NCBI GenBank assembly: GCA_013812565.1
Contig: JACCTF010000683.1
Span: 1-6,378, forward strand
Direction: 5' to 3'
Length of the DNA: 6,378 bases
DNA from: Pyrinomonadaceae bacterium
GTDB lineage: Bacteria > Acidobacteriota > Blastocatellia > Pyrinomonadales > Pyrinomonadaceae
Under the pieces are notes generated by a model that was not told the origin of the DNA, ran no database searches, and saw nothing but the letters and a program-made list of their open reading frames with translations. A program made the position numbers and the translations under genes. Of this stretch, positions 1 through 6,312 are shown in pieces. How positions within the stretch are numbered: position 1 is the stretch's first letter; each line of letters opens with the position of its first letter.

Positions 1-119
1 ATCTAATGGAGCGCGGCGTCGGACTCAACGCCCCGGGCGGAGTTCCCGGAGCGAAACCCGGCGCGCACCCTTCGCCGTATGCACAAGGACGACCTGTCGG
101 CCAGCGCCCCGCCGGATAA
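1..119 (+). CDS. C-terminal tail of an upstream gene (partial, unidentified)
   Basis: The third forward frame is open from the left edge to a TAA at 117-119, giving about 38 residues rich in Gly, Pro and Ala (including GLNAPGGVPGAKPGAH and ending PVGQRPAG). Most codons end in G or C, as expected for a real frame in this genome, whereas the next frame is a run of Arg, typical of a shadow. No domain is visible, so the product cannot be named from this piece. By position, just ahead of pilC on the same strand, it could be the flexible tail of a pilus ATPase such as PilT or PilB; that is inference from common pil gene order only. The 215-bp gap to pilC holds a palindromic element rather than another gene. 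Confidence 0.45.
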   Translation, partial: LMERGVGLNAPGGVPGAKPGAHPSPYAQGRPVGQRPAG

Positions 120-133
120 AGACCATAACCGGA

Positions 134-316
134 GTGATGGGTGACAAGTGATGAGTTAATACATTGGAGATTATGTTTTCACGTCGCGCTGTAACTTGCT
201 GTGGATCGATCTGAGTTTTCAAATTATAAATTTCAGATCGCCTAAGCACAGCCACCAGACTTAAATTTCCAATGTAGTTAAGACATTGTTTGTGCTCATC
301 ACCCATCACTCATCAC
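134..316. repeat. Imperfect palindromic element bounded by inverted GTGATGA heptads
   Basis: The left end has three consecutive heptads, GTGATGG, GTGACAA and GTGATGA (134-154). The right end has three on the opposite strand, GTGATGA, GTGATGG and GTGATGA (296-316). A 13-bp perfect inverted repeat links 132-144 with 299-311. Further nested arms are TACATTGGA at 160-168 with its complement at 268-276, GCTGTG at 198-203 with 247-252, and CGATCTGA at 207-214 with 233-240, around an AT-rich centre. The arms occur in properly nested order, so the whole unit could fold into one long interrupted hairpin. This resembles a MITE-like or other non-coding palindromic repeat. No target-site duplication is evident and no ORF inside is credible. 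It ends about 8 bp before the pilC ribosome binding site. Confidence 0.6.
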
Positions 317-323
317 TTATGAC

Positions 324-330
324 TAAGGAG
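324..330 (+). promoter_or_regulatory. Ribosome binding site of pilC
   Basis: TAAGGAG ends 4 nt before the ATG at 335. It is a near-perfect Shine-Dalgarno sequence with slightly short spacing and fixes the pilC start. It lies just outside the palindromic element, so a folded element in the mRNA could affect access to it. Confidence 0.8.
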
Positions 331-334
331 TTTT

Positions 335-1570
335 ATGCCTACTTATGCCTTCAAAGGCCGCAGCCGCTCGGGCGAAGTCGTTCTAGGCGAGCGCATCGCC
401 GAAAGCCGCGAAACGCTGCGGCAGCTTCTGCGCCGCGAACAGGTGATGCTCACTTCGGTGCAAGAGAAAGGGCGCGAGATCGCCATCCCCAAGATTGCCA
501 AACGCGCGAAGGGGAAGGTTAAATCCAAAGACCTGGCGATCTTTACGCGTCAGTTCTCGGTGATGATTGATGCTGGTCTGCCACTGGTTCAAGCCTTGGA
601 CATTCTCGCCGGTCAACAGGACAACAAATACTTCCAGATGATTTTGACGCAGGTGCGGCAGGATGTTGAGGAAGGCTCGACGCTTGCCGCCGCCATGGCG
701 CGCCATCCCAAGACGTTCGACCAACTCTTCGTCAACATGATTGAGGCGGGCGAGACGGGCGGTATTCTCGACATCATTTTGCAGCGCCTCTCAACCTACA
801 TCGAAAAGATCGTTAAATTAAAACGCGACGTTGTATCAGCGATGATCTACCCGACGGCGGTGATCGTGATCGCGGTGATCGTGATCGCGGTGATCATGGT
901 CTTTGTCGTTCCGCAATTTGAGAACATCTTTATGGGTCTGCTCGGCCCCGGCGAAAAACTGCCGCTGCCGACCCGCATTGTGGTTAGCATCAGCAATTTT
1001 CTCGCCGGGTGGGGCGGTTTGATAATTCTTTTGGCAACAATCGGCACGATTGTTGCGACGACTTTTTACTATCGTACGCCGTCCGGGCGGCGGTATCTCG
1101 ACGGATTATTGCTCAAGATTCCCATCGTCGGCCCGGTGATGCGCAAGATCGCCGTCGCCCGCTTTTCGCGCACGCTTTCGACGCTGCTCTCTTCAGGCGT
1201 TCCGATTCTTCAATCATTTGAGATAACGGCGCGCGCCGCCGGCAACGTCGTCATTGAGGAAGCGATCTTGAAAGTGCGCGCAAGCGTCGAGCAAGGCGAA
1301 AGCGTTGTCGAACCACTGAAGGCGACCCATGTCTTCCCCAATATGGTCGCGCAGATGATCGGCATCGGCGAGCAGACCGGCGCGCTTGATACCATGCTAA
1401 ATAAGATCGCCGACTTCTACGAAGATGAAGTCGACGCGGCAATCGCCAATCTTTTGACGCTTATTGAACCCGCGATGATCGGCTTTCTCGGCATCACTAT
1501 CGGCTCGGTCGTCATCGCGATGTACATGCCGCTCTTCACGCTGGTCGGCAAACTCTCGCAAGGAAACTGA
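335..1570 (+). CDS. pilC: PilC: type IV pilus inner-membrane platform protein (T2SSF family)
   Basis: This is a polytopic inner-membrane protein that forms the assembly platform of the type IV pilus, coupling the cytoplasmic ATPases (PilB, PilT) to extraction and return of pilin subunits; GspF is the type II secretion counterpart. The 411 residues match the usual family length. The N-terminal part opens with TYAFKGRSRSGEVVLGE, typical of PilC/GspF. Two T2SSF repeats follow, at about 70-193 and 274-400. Each has a related core: EAGETGGILD near 137-146 and GIGEQTGALD near 343-352. Membrane segments lie at about 173-193, 222-247 and 377-401, and the first ends in VVPQF. The start is fixed by TAAGGAG 4 nt upstream. 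The gene probably belongs to a pil operon entering from the left, and a terminator hairpin follows 70 bp downstream, so no further pil gene is co-transcribed to the right. GspF is the main alternative name; the sequence alone cannot exclude it. Confidence 0.93.
   Translation: MPTYAFKGRSRSGEVVLGERIAESRETLRQLLRREQVMLTSVQEKGREIAIPKIAKRAKGKVKSKDLAIFTRQFSVMIDAGLPLVQALDILAGQQDNKYFQMILTQVRQDVEEGSTLAAAMARHPKTFDQLFVNMIEAGETGGILDIILQRLSTYIEKIVKLKRDVVSAMIYPTAVIVIAVIVIAVIMVFVVPQFENIFMGLLGPGEKLPLPTRIVVSISNFLAGWGGLIILLATIGTIVATTFYYRTPSGRRYLDGLLLKIPIVGPVMRKIAVARFSRTLSTLLSSGVPILQSFEITARAAGNVVIEEAILKVRASVEQGESVVEPLKATHVFPNMVAQMIGIGEQTGALDTMLNKIADFYEDEVDAAIANLLTLIEPAMIGFLGITIGSVVIAMYMPLFTLVGKLSQGN
857..901 (+). 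repeat. 15-bp in-frame tandem repeat inside the first PilC membrane helix
   Basis: The unit GCGGTGATCGTGATC occurs perfectly at 857-871 and 872-886, with a third copy differing at two bases at 887-901. The unit is a multiple of three and in frame, encoding AVIVI, AVIVI and AVIMV (residues 175-189) within the first transmembrane segment. The distance between the YP before the helix and the VPQF after it (18 residues) looks normal for PilC as I remember the family, so the repeat does not obviously lengthen the helix. Confidence 0.85.
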
Positions 1571-1581
1571 GCGTGAATCGA

Positions 1582-1638
1582 ATTTGATTCGTCCACTTTC
1601 GGGGACGTGATTCGCACCAAAAAGGATTTGATTCGTCC
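1582..1638. repeat. TGATTCG repeat cluster downstream of pilC
   Basis: The 13-mer ATTTGATTCGTCC occurs at 1582-1594 and again at 1626-1638. A third TGATTCG lies between them at 1608-1614. The three TGATTCG cores start at 1585, 1608 and 1629, spaced 23 and 21 bp, about two helical turns. CGTCC at 1590-1594 can also pair with GGACG at 1603-1607. The cluster lies between the pilC stop and the terminator hairpin. Function is unknown; it may be a decayed repeat or a protein-binding array. Confidence 0.6.
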
Positions 1639-1640
1639 GC

Positions 1641-1674
1641 TGAGAAAGAGCCTGTATTAACAGGCTCTTTCTCA
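1641..1674. terminator. Bidirectional intrinsic terminator between convergent genes
   Basis: TGAGAAAGAGCCTGT at 1641-1655 and its exact reverse complement at 1660-1674 form a perfect 15-bp stem with a 4-nt loop (ATTA). The GC-rich core GAGCCTGT/ACAGGCTC is followed on each strand by TTTCTCA, so it can act in both directions. It sits 70 bp after the pilC stop and, on the other strand, about 150 bp after the hydrolase stop, a natural place for a shared terminator. The U tract is short and broken by C, so efficiency is uncertain. The remaining stretch from 1675 to 1827 shows no gene or other clear signal. Confidence 0.8.
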
Positions 1675-1827
1675 TTGATAGCCCCCGCGCGCCATAATTC
1701 AACCAGCTTGGAGAAGCGCAATGCCATCCTTCGCATCGCCGGGAAATCTTTTTTGCGATGTATGTGCAGACAACAATTGCTTTGATTGAGAATGATTACT
1801 GAGTGTTGCATTTGAAAGCCGGGCGCG

Positions 1828-3723
1828 TTATCGAGATGTGACATTCAACTTCAGCAGCGAGTTGAATTCACTTGAGCGGTAGAGGCGCTGTGTCGCTTTT
1901 TGAAAATCCGTCTCGGTCGCTTTGTAGATGTCTACGAACTTTTGTGGATTACGATCAACCAGCGGAAACCATGTGCTCTGGACATGTACCATGATCCGAT
2001 GCCCTCGCTTGAACGTGTGGCACGCGTCCGGCATCGTCCACTCAACCTTTGTCACTTCTCCCGGCTTCATCGGCTCGGGTCGCTCAAAGCTATTTCTGAA
2101 TTTCGCGCGCATCGGTTCACCGCGCACGAGCATCTGAAAGCCGCCCATCCGTACGCCCGTCGGATTCGGTTCGGGATCGGGCATATCGGGCGGAAAAACG
2201 TCAATCAACTTGATGATGAAATCCGCATCCGTTCCTGTCGTTGAGACGTGCAAGCTGGCTGTAATGGGGCCAGCGATGGTCACATCTTCGGTAAGCACAT
2301 CCGTTTGGTAAACAAGCACGTCAGGACGCCGGTCAGCGAAGCGTTGATCCTCTGCCATGTAGCCGCTCTTCATGCCGGTGGAGATCGTGCTGAGGTGCGG
2401 CACAGGTTTCGCCGGGTCGCTCACATATTCGTCGAAAGCAGTTCCACTCGTCGGCGCATCGAAAGAGAGTTTGCCGTTAGCGTGAAAGTAGAGCGAACGC
2501 TGTACGGCAGTGGGCGGCGGGTATGCATCGTAAGTGCGCCACTGGTTCGTGCCGGTCTCGAAGACGTAGGCTTCTGGAAGTTTGAGCGTGCCCTTGTCTT
2601 TGAGATGATAGTTGAAGAAGGGCAACTCTATTTGCTCACGATAGAAGTGAGCGGTCTTCGCGCCGAAGTGCAGATCGCCGAGCTGGTCGCCATCCGTACT
2701 GGCCCAGTGTCCATGCTCCCACGGCCCCATGACGAGGACGTTGTAGATGCCGCGGTTCTTCGCCTCAATCGATTCGTAAGTCTTCAGCGCGCCGTACAAG
2801 TTCTCAGAATCGAACCAGCCGCCGACCGTCATCACCGCCGGTTTGACGTTGCGTAAGTGCGGCAGGATGTTGCGCGCCCGCCAGAACTCGTCGTAAGTGC
2901 CGTGCTCCATCAGGTCGTTCCAGAACGGAATCTCTCCCTTGAAGTATTGCGCGTTAGCGTTTGTTAAAGGTCCGATGTCGAGGAAGAACCGGTAGCCGTC
3001 GGGCGTCGGGTAGTCGAAGATCGTGGCAGCTTGTGTGGTCGGTTTCGCGCGAGGGCGACCGTTGCGCGCGAGCCAGGTGAAGGCGTGCGGAAGAAAGAGC
3101 GTGCCGTTGTGGTGCCAATCGTCGCCGATGAACCAGTCGGCGACCGGCGCTTGCGGCGATGCGGCGCGGATCGCCCTGTGCGAGTCGATGATGCCGGTCG
3201 AAGTGTAAAAGCCCGGATATGAGATGCCCCACATGCCGACTCTGCCGTTATGGTTCGGGATGTTTTTCAGCATCCATTCAATCGTGTCGTAAGTGTCGGT
3301 GTTCTCATCAATCTCCTTTGGTGAAGTCTTGCGAGCGATGTGTGGACGAACGTGGACGAACTCCCCTTCGGACATAAACCGCCCGCGCACATCTTGATAG
3401 ACGAAGATGTAACCTTCGCGCGCAAACGCCGGTGAAGGTCCGAGCGATAGTCGGTATTTCTCCGCTCCATAGGGCGCGGCGCTATACGGTGTGCGCGTGA
3501 GCATCACAGGATATTTCTGTGTGGAATCTTTCGGCGTATAGATCGCGGTGAACAACCGAACGCCGTCGCGCATCGGGATCATCTCTTCACGTTTCGCGTA
3601 ATTGGCTGCGATGTCGAACTCATTGTTCGTTGTGTTCTGCGCATAGAGGGTGCTGCTGAAGATGAGAAGCAGTGATACCAGCAAGGCGGATGATCGAAGC
3701 GGCAGGAAGCGATGTCGATACAT
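1828..3723 (-). CDS. Secreted CocE/NonD family hydrolase, alpha-amino-acid ester hydrolase-like
   Basis: This is a 631-aa exported serine hydrolase (numbering from the ATG at 3723). A Sec signal peptide covers about 1-28: RHR, then a hydrophobic core, then probable cleavage after LYA. The alpha/beta-hydrolase domain (Peptidase S15/CocE type) spans roughly 40-370 and the jelly-roll-like PepX_C domain roughly 385-625. Visible motifs are LTRTPY (Tyr80, a likely oxyanion helper), QDVRGRF, the nucleophile GISYPG (Ser168), GDDW (Asp202), GGWFDSEN (Asp305) and GPWEHG (His337). The family acts on acyl, peptide or ester bonds. Motif order, about 630-residue length and C-terminal stretches such as EYVSDPAKPVP, KLIDVFPPDMP and FPLVDRNPQ match alpha-amino-acid ester hydrolases from Xanthomonas and Acetobacter as I remember them. 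Those enzymes cleave and transfer amino-acyl groups, including beta-lactam side chains. The residue two after Asp305 is Glu307, and the next is Asn308 where those enzymes have Asp, so substrate range may differ. The gene stands alone, convergent with pilC and divergent from the kinase. A GTG at 3747 would add eight residues but has no ribosome binding site. Confidence 0.9.
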   Translation of the reverse strand: MYRHRFLPLRSSALLVSLLLIFSSTLYAQNTTNNEFDIAANYAKREEMIPMRDGVRLFTAIYTPKDSTQKYPVMLTRTPYSAAPYGAEKYRLSLGPSPAFAREGYIFVYQDVRGRFMSEGEFVHVRPHIARKTSPKEIDENTDTYDTIEWMLKNIPNHNGRVGMWGISYPGFYTSTGIIDSHRAIRAASPQAPVADWFIGDDWHHNGTLFLPHAFTWLARNGRPRAKPTTQAATIFDYPTPDGYRFFLDIGPLTNANAQYFKGEIPFWNDLMEHGTYDEFWRARNILPHLRNVKPAVMTVGGWFDSENLYGALKTYESIEAKNRGIYNVLVMGPWEHGHWASTDGDQLGDLHFGAKTAHFYREQIELPFFNYHLKDKGTLKLPEAYVFETGTNQWRTYDAYPPPTAVQRSLYFHANGKLSFDAPTSGTAFDEYVSDPAKPVPHLSTISTGMKSGYMAEDQRFADRRPDVLVYQTDVLTEDVTIAGPITASLHVSTTGTDADFIIKLIDVFPPDMPDPEPNPTGVRMGGFQMLVRGEPMRAKFRNSFERPEPMKPGEVTKVEWTMPDACHTFKRGHRIMVHVQSTWFPLVDRNPQKFVDIYKATETDFQKATQRLYRSSEFNSLLKLNVTSR

Positions 3724-3730
3724 GTCTATT

Positions 3731-3734
3731 CTCC
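3731..3734 (-). promoter_or_regulatory. Ribosome binding site of the hydrolase gene
   Basis: On the minus strand GGAG lies 7 nt before the ATG at 3723. It falls inside the longer reading frame that begins with GTG at 3747, and it is the reason to prefer the ATG start, which also gives a cleaner signal peptide. Confidence 0.6.
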
Positions 3735-3751
3735 AATCTTTTTGCACGTAG

Positions 3752-3779
3752 GATAAAACTACTCATCGGGCAATGCCAA
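3752..3779 (-). promoter_or_regulatory. Candidate sigma70-type promoter of the hydrolase gene
   Basis: On the minus strand TTGGCA (3779-3774, five of six matches to TTGACA) is followed after 16 bp by TTTATC (3757-3752, three of six matches to TATAAT). Transcription would begin near 3745, giving a leader of about 20 nt that holds the GGAG. The -10 match is weak, so this is only a candidate. Confidence 0.3.
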
Positions 3780-3921
3780 TAGCGAATCGCAACTCGTCTC
3801 AGAACTCACTTCAGATGCTGACTGCAAGCCTGATTCTTCAATGCGTGTTATGAATATGCTGCGCCGCTCATCTGGATGGGACAGCCGTTCATATGCATAT
3901 AACGACCAATTGTTAGTTGTT

Positions 3922-3939
3922 GCTGGTCACACGCTGGTC
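3922..3939. repeat. GCTGGTC direct repeat, possible operator
   Basis: GCTGGTC occurs at 3922-3928 and 3933-3939, an 11-bp period, so both copies face the same side of the helix. The reverse orientation core CGACCA is at 3903-3908, mirroring TGGTCG at 3935-3940. LytTR-type regulators are known to bind pairs of short direct repeats, usually with wider spacing, so a match to the neighbouring regulator is speculative. Confidence 0.3.
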
Positions 3940-3978
3940 GCATCGGCTAAGGTTAATTGTAACGAATCCTGTTCGGGA

Positions 3979-4005
3979 CCCAATCCTTCTGAGACTCTGA
4001 TTGGG
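3979..4005. other. Small inverted repeat (CCCAATC/GATTGGG)
   Basis: CCCAATC at 3979-3985 and GATTGGG at 3999-4005 form a 7-bp stem with a 13-nt loop that itself contains GAGACTC. No T run follows, so it does not look like a terminator. It may be an operator or chance. Confidence 0.3.
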
Positions 4006-4082
4006 CGCAGGCCGGGCAGAGGTTATCGAAGCAATACAACCAACCAGCGACGGCTGTTCGCTTCGCATGAGTTGGGACAAAC

Positions 4083-4099
4083 CTGCCGTAAGGCGGCAG
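4083..4099 (+). promoter_or_regulatory. Hairpin just ahead of the kinase start
   Basis: CTGCCG (4083-4088) and CGGCAG (4094-4099) form a 6-bp GC-rich stem with a TAAGG loop, ending 17 nt before the kinase ATG. No strong Shine-Dalgarno sequence is seen between the hairpin and the ATG. The only AAGG-like stretch, TAAGG, is in the loop, too far away (over 20 nt) for normal spacing. The hairpin could influence translation start. Confidence 0.35.
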
Positions 4100-4116
4100 A
4101 TGAGTAATAGATTGCT

Positions 4117-6312
4117 ATGACTGATCTCAATATCGCTGTCCTGATTAACCTGCTCGGCTGGGCTATCGGCTTGGCTCTCTATGCGATGCTACTCACCATG
4201 TCGGTGCGGACGCTTCGGTTAGCCTCATCCTTGAGTAACGCTGATCCGGTGGCGAAGGATCGTCAGGCAATCGCCGGTAGTGCAAGCAAGAACGGCTTCG
4301 ATCTGTTGCCGCTGGCGACGGCGCTCCTTGGCTTGCTGTGGAATGCGGGCGCATTTGTCACACAAGGCTTGCATGGACTTGGTGTGAGCGAGCCTTCCAC
4401 TCCAGCATACTTTTTACTCGGAGCATCATCATTTGCTGCGCTTGGTTTTCTGCCTGCGGTGGTTGTTCATTCGGCACTTCAGAATCTGAACCAGACAACG
4501 CACGAGCGCTTGCGGCGTGTGCTGACGCTGGTTGCCTATGGACTGTCAACGCTTGCGGCTGGAATGCATTTTTACCGGGCGTTCACCGATCAGCAAGCAG
4601 CGTCGGAGACAGGGTTGCAGTTGTTGACGGGTGGCTTCGTGTTGCTGATCGTGGGATTGTTTCTGTTGACACGCCGTGAACCCGGTTGGCCGCGTGCTGT
4701 GTGGGCCACAGCGCTCGCCGTGTTCGCCGTCTCCGCCCTGCATCTCTCAACCGGCGACAACACCGGCAACCATGAGCAGTGGTACGTTGAACTCATTGGG
4801 CATCACGCATCACTGCCGCTCGTATCGGCAATTCTCTATCAAGATTATCGCTTCGCTTTCGCCGACATCTTCCTGAAACGCGCGCTCGCGTTGCTTGCAT
4901 ATGTTGCGCTTGTTGTCGGCGCATTTGGTTTCTATGTATGGATTTTTCCCACCGTGTTTACAACCAGTGACTTCAGCGTTGTGGGAGCAAACAGCAACGC
5001 AGGAGCGGCTATCAACTCACGCTCTGTCGGCGTGCTGCTCGCTTTGTGGATGGGAACCGGGCTGCTGTATGTGTGGTTGCAACGTGCGGCACGGTGGTTT
5101 GTCGATAGCATCGTGTTGCGCCGCGTTGATTACACCGCGTTGCGCCTTGAGATTGCACGTGTTGCACAAAAACACGAAGCGTCCGATGAGTTGCTCGATG
5201 ATGTATGCATGCGGCTGCAACCGGCACTGACAGCCCGTGAAGTAAGTTGGCGAACAATCGAGTCAATCGCAAACGTGGAAGCAGCAGACATGTTATCGAA
5301 CGGCTCTCATGTGGAGAATGATTTAGACAGCTTCGTACCGCCGCTGCAAAACGCAGGCGTCCACGCGCGTCGACGTGGGAGTAGGCAGCGCACCGTTTTC
5401 ACCGTACCGACCGCTGAACTGCCGCGCTACGAACTGAAGATAGGCGAACTCGCGGGCGGACGGCGGCTGCTCTCTGATGACTTCGAGATGTTAGAGGCCG
5501 TTGCCTTAACAATCGCACGGCGCATCGATGCCATGCGTGTCACGCACGAACGGTGCGAACAGGTGCAGCGTGAACAGGAGATTGCGAAGCTGGCGACCGA
5601 AGCGCAACTCCGCGCATTACGAGCGCAAGTTAATCCGCACTTTCTCTTTAATTCGCTGACCACTATCGGCTACCTGATCCAAACCTCACCTGAGCGCGCG
5701 CTTGAGACGCTGCTGCGTCTGACGGATCTGCTGCGCCGTGTGCTGCGTTCGACGGCCGAGTGGGTCACGCTCGGTGAAGAGTTGAAGTTGACTGAAAGCT
5801 ACCTCGACATCGAACGCGCTCGATTTGAGGAGCGTCTACGTGTTGCGATAGATGTGCCGCCCCAGTTGCACGCTCTGCAAGTGCCGTCGCTCGTTGTGCA
5901 GCCGCTCGTTGAGAACGCGATTAAGCATGGTATCGCGCCGCTACGCGCGGGAGGCGAACTGAGCATTTTAGCACGACTCGTTGAAACGCCTGATAGTGAG
6001 AGTAAAGAGTTGCGCATCACAGTGCGCGACACGGGCGCTGGGGCAAGCGCCGCGAAGCTCGCCGAGGGGCGCAAGCACGGGGTCGGCCTTGCTAATGTTG
6101 AACAACGTCTGCGACTGTGTTGCGGCGCAACGGCACGCTTGCACATCGAGAGCGCGCCTGGCGCAGGCGCAATCGTTCGAATACATTTGCCCCTGCGTTC
6201 AGCGGTTACATCGGCGCACCCGCATCGCGCCTCTGACAATCAAGTTGGCGCGGTCGGTGAAACCAGCACTGCTCTTGCCGAAACCAGGATGGATGAAAGG
6301 AAAGCGGGATGA
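4117..6312 (+). CDS. LytS/YehU-type membrane sensor histidine kinase
   Basis: This 731-aa inner-membrane kinase is predicted to sense a signal, autophosphorylate on His508 and pass phosphate to the regulator encoded next. The N-terminal half is a multi-pass sensor with hydrophobic segments at about 5-30, 62-85, 97-121, 132-152, 167-185, 194-211, 255-278 and 303-322. A GAF-like region lies at about 340-472, ending in LLSDDFEMLEAVALTIARRI, followed by a coiled linker (474-503). The His_kinase domain starts with the H-box NPHFLFNS (506-513, His508). The ATPase domain shows the N-box VVQPLVENAIKHG (Asn600), DTGAG (638-642) and GVGLANVEQRL (655-665). This domain order defines the LytS/YehU/FimS class rather than HisKA kinases. 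About 38 extra residues follow the ATPase domain. The ATG start has a weak ribosome binding site, but an in-frame TAG at 4108-4110 excludes nearly all upstream starts, and later starts would cut into the first membrane segment. The ligand cannot be told from sequence. Confidence 0.92.
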   Translation: MTDLNIAVLINLLGWAIGLALYAMLLTMSVRTLRLASSLSNADPVAKDRQAIAGSASKNGFDLLPLATALLGLLWNAGAFVTQGLHGLGVSEPSTPAYFLLGASSFAALGFLPAVVVHSALQNLNQTTHERLRRVLTLVAYGLSTLAAGMHFYRAFTDQQAASETGLQLLTGGFVLLIVGLFLLTRREPGWPRAVWATALAVFAVSALHLSTGDNTGNHEQWYVELIGHHASLPLVSAILYQDYRFAFADIFLKRALALLAYVALVVGAFGFYVWIFPTVFTTSDFSVVGANSNAGAAINSRSVGVLLALWMGTGLLYVWLQRAARWFVDSIVLRRVDYTALRLEIARVAQKHEASDELLDDVCMRLQPALTAREVSWRTIESIANVEAADMLSNGSHVENDLDSFVPPLQNAGVHARRRGSRQRTVFTVPTAELPRYELKIGELAGGRRLLSDDFEMLEAVALTIARRIDAMRVTHERCEQVQREQEIAKLATEAQLRALRAQVNPHFLFNSLTTIGYLIQTSPERALETLLRLTDLLRRVLRSTAEWVTLGEELKLTESYLDIERARFEERLRVAIDVPPQLHALQVPSLVVQPLVENAIKHGIAPLRAGGELSILARLVETPDSESKELRITVRDTGAGASAAKLAEGRKHGVGLANVEQRLRLCCGATARLHIESAPGAGAIVRIHLPLRSAVTSAHPHRASDNQVGAVGETSTALAETRMDERKAG

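Larger units (their letters stand above)
3780..4116. other. Divergent intergenic region without a convincing gene
   Basis: This stretch lies between the hydrolase promoter candidate and the kinase start. It contains an 88-codon open frame (3841-4107) that has no ribosome binding site, no recognisable domain and no hydrophobic or structured segment, so I treat it as chance. The region does hold a pair of GCTGGTC repeats, two small hairpins and no clear -35/-10 pair for the kinase. A regulatory role for the kinase operon, and perhaps the hydrolase, is likely from position alone. Confidence 0.5.

Noticed and set aside
196..230. Possible promoter (TTGCTG with TTATAA) inside the palindromic element
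   Set aside because: The gap between the two boxes is about 22 bp, too long for a sigma70 promoter.
25..309. 94-codon minus-strand open frame
   Set aside because: It runs through the palindromic element and antisense to the upstream gene tail, with no recognisable domain; best explained as chance.
134..316. CRISPR-like array from the heptad repeats
   Set aside because: The repeats are only 7 bp, directly adjacent and inverted at the two ends, with no spacers and no cas genes.
1536..1844. 102-codon minus-strand open frame between the hydrolase and pilC
   Set aside because: It spans the terminator hairpin and the repeat cluster and overlaps the end of pilC; composition is unlike a protein family.
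2248..2856. 202-codon plus-strand open frame
   Set aside because: It is fully antisense to the hydrolase, whose motifs are intact; the frame has no domain and looks like a GC-driven shadow.
3841..4107. 88-codon plus-strand open frame ending 9 bp before the kinase
   Set aside because: The spacing is operon-like, but there is no ribosome binding site before its ATG, no domain, and the frame crosses several inverted repeats.
5799..6239. 146-codon minus-strand open frame
   Set aside because: It is antisense to the kinase ATPase domain and rich in Arg, Ser, Ala and Cys, typical of a shadow frame.
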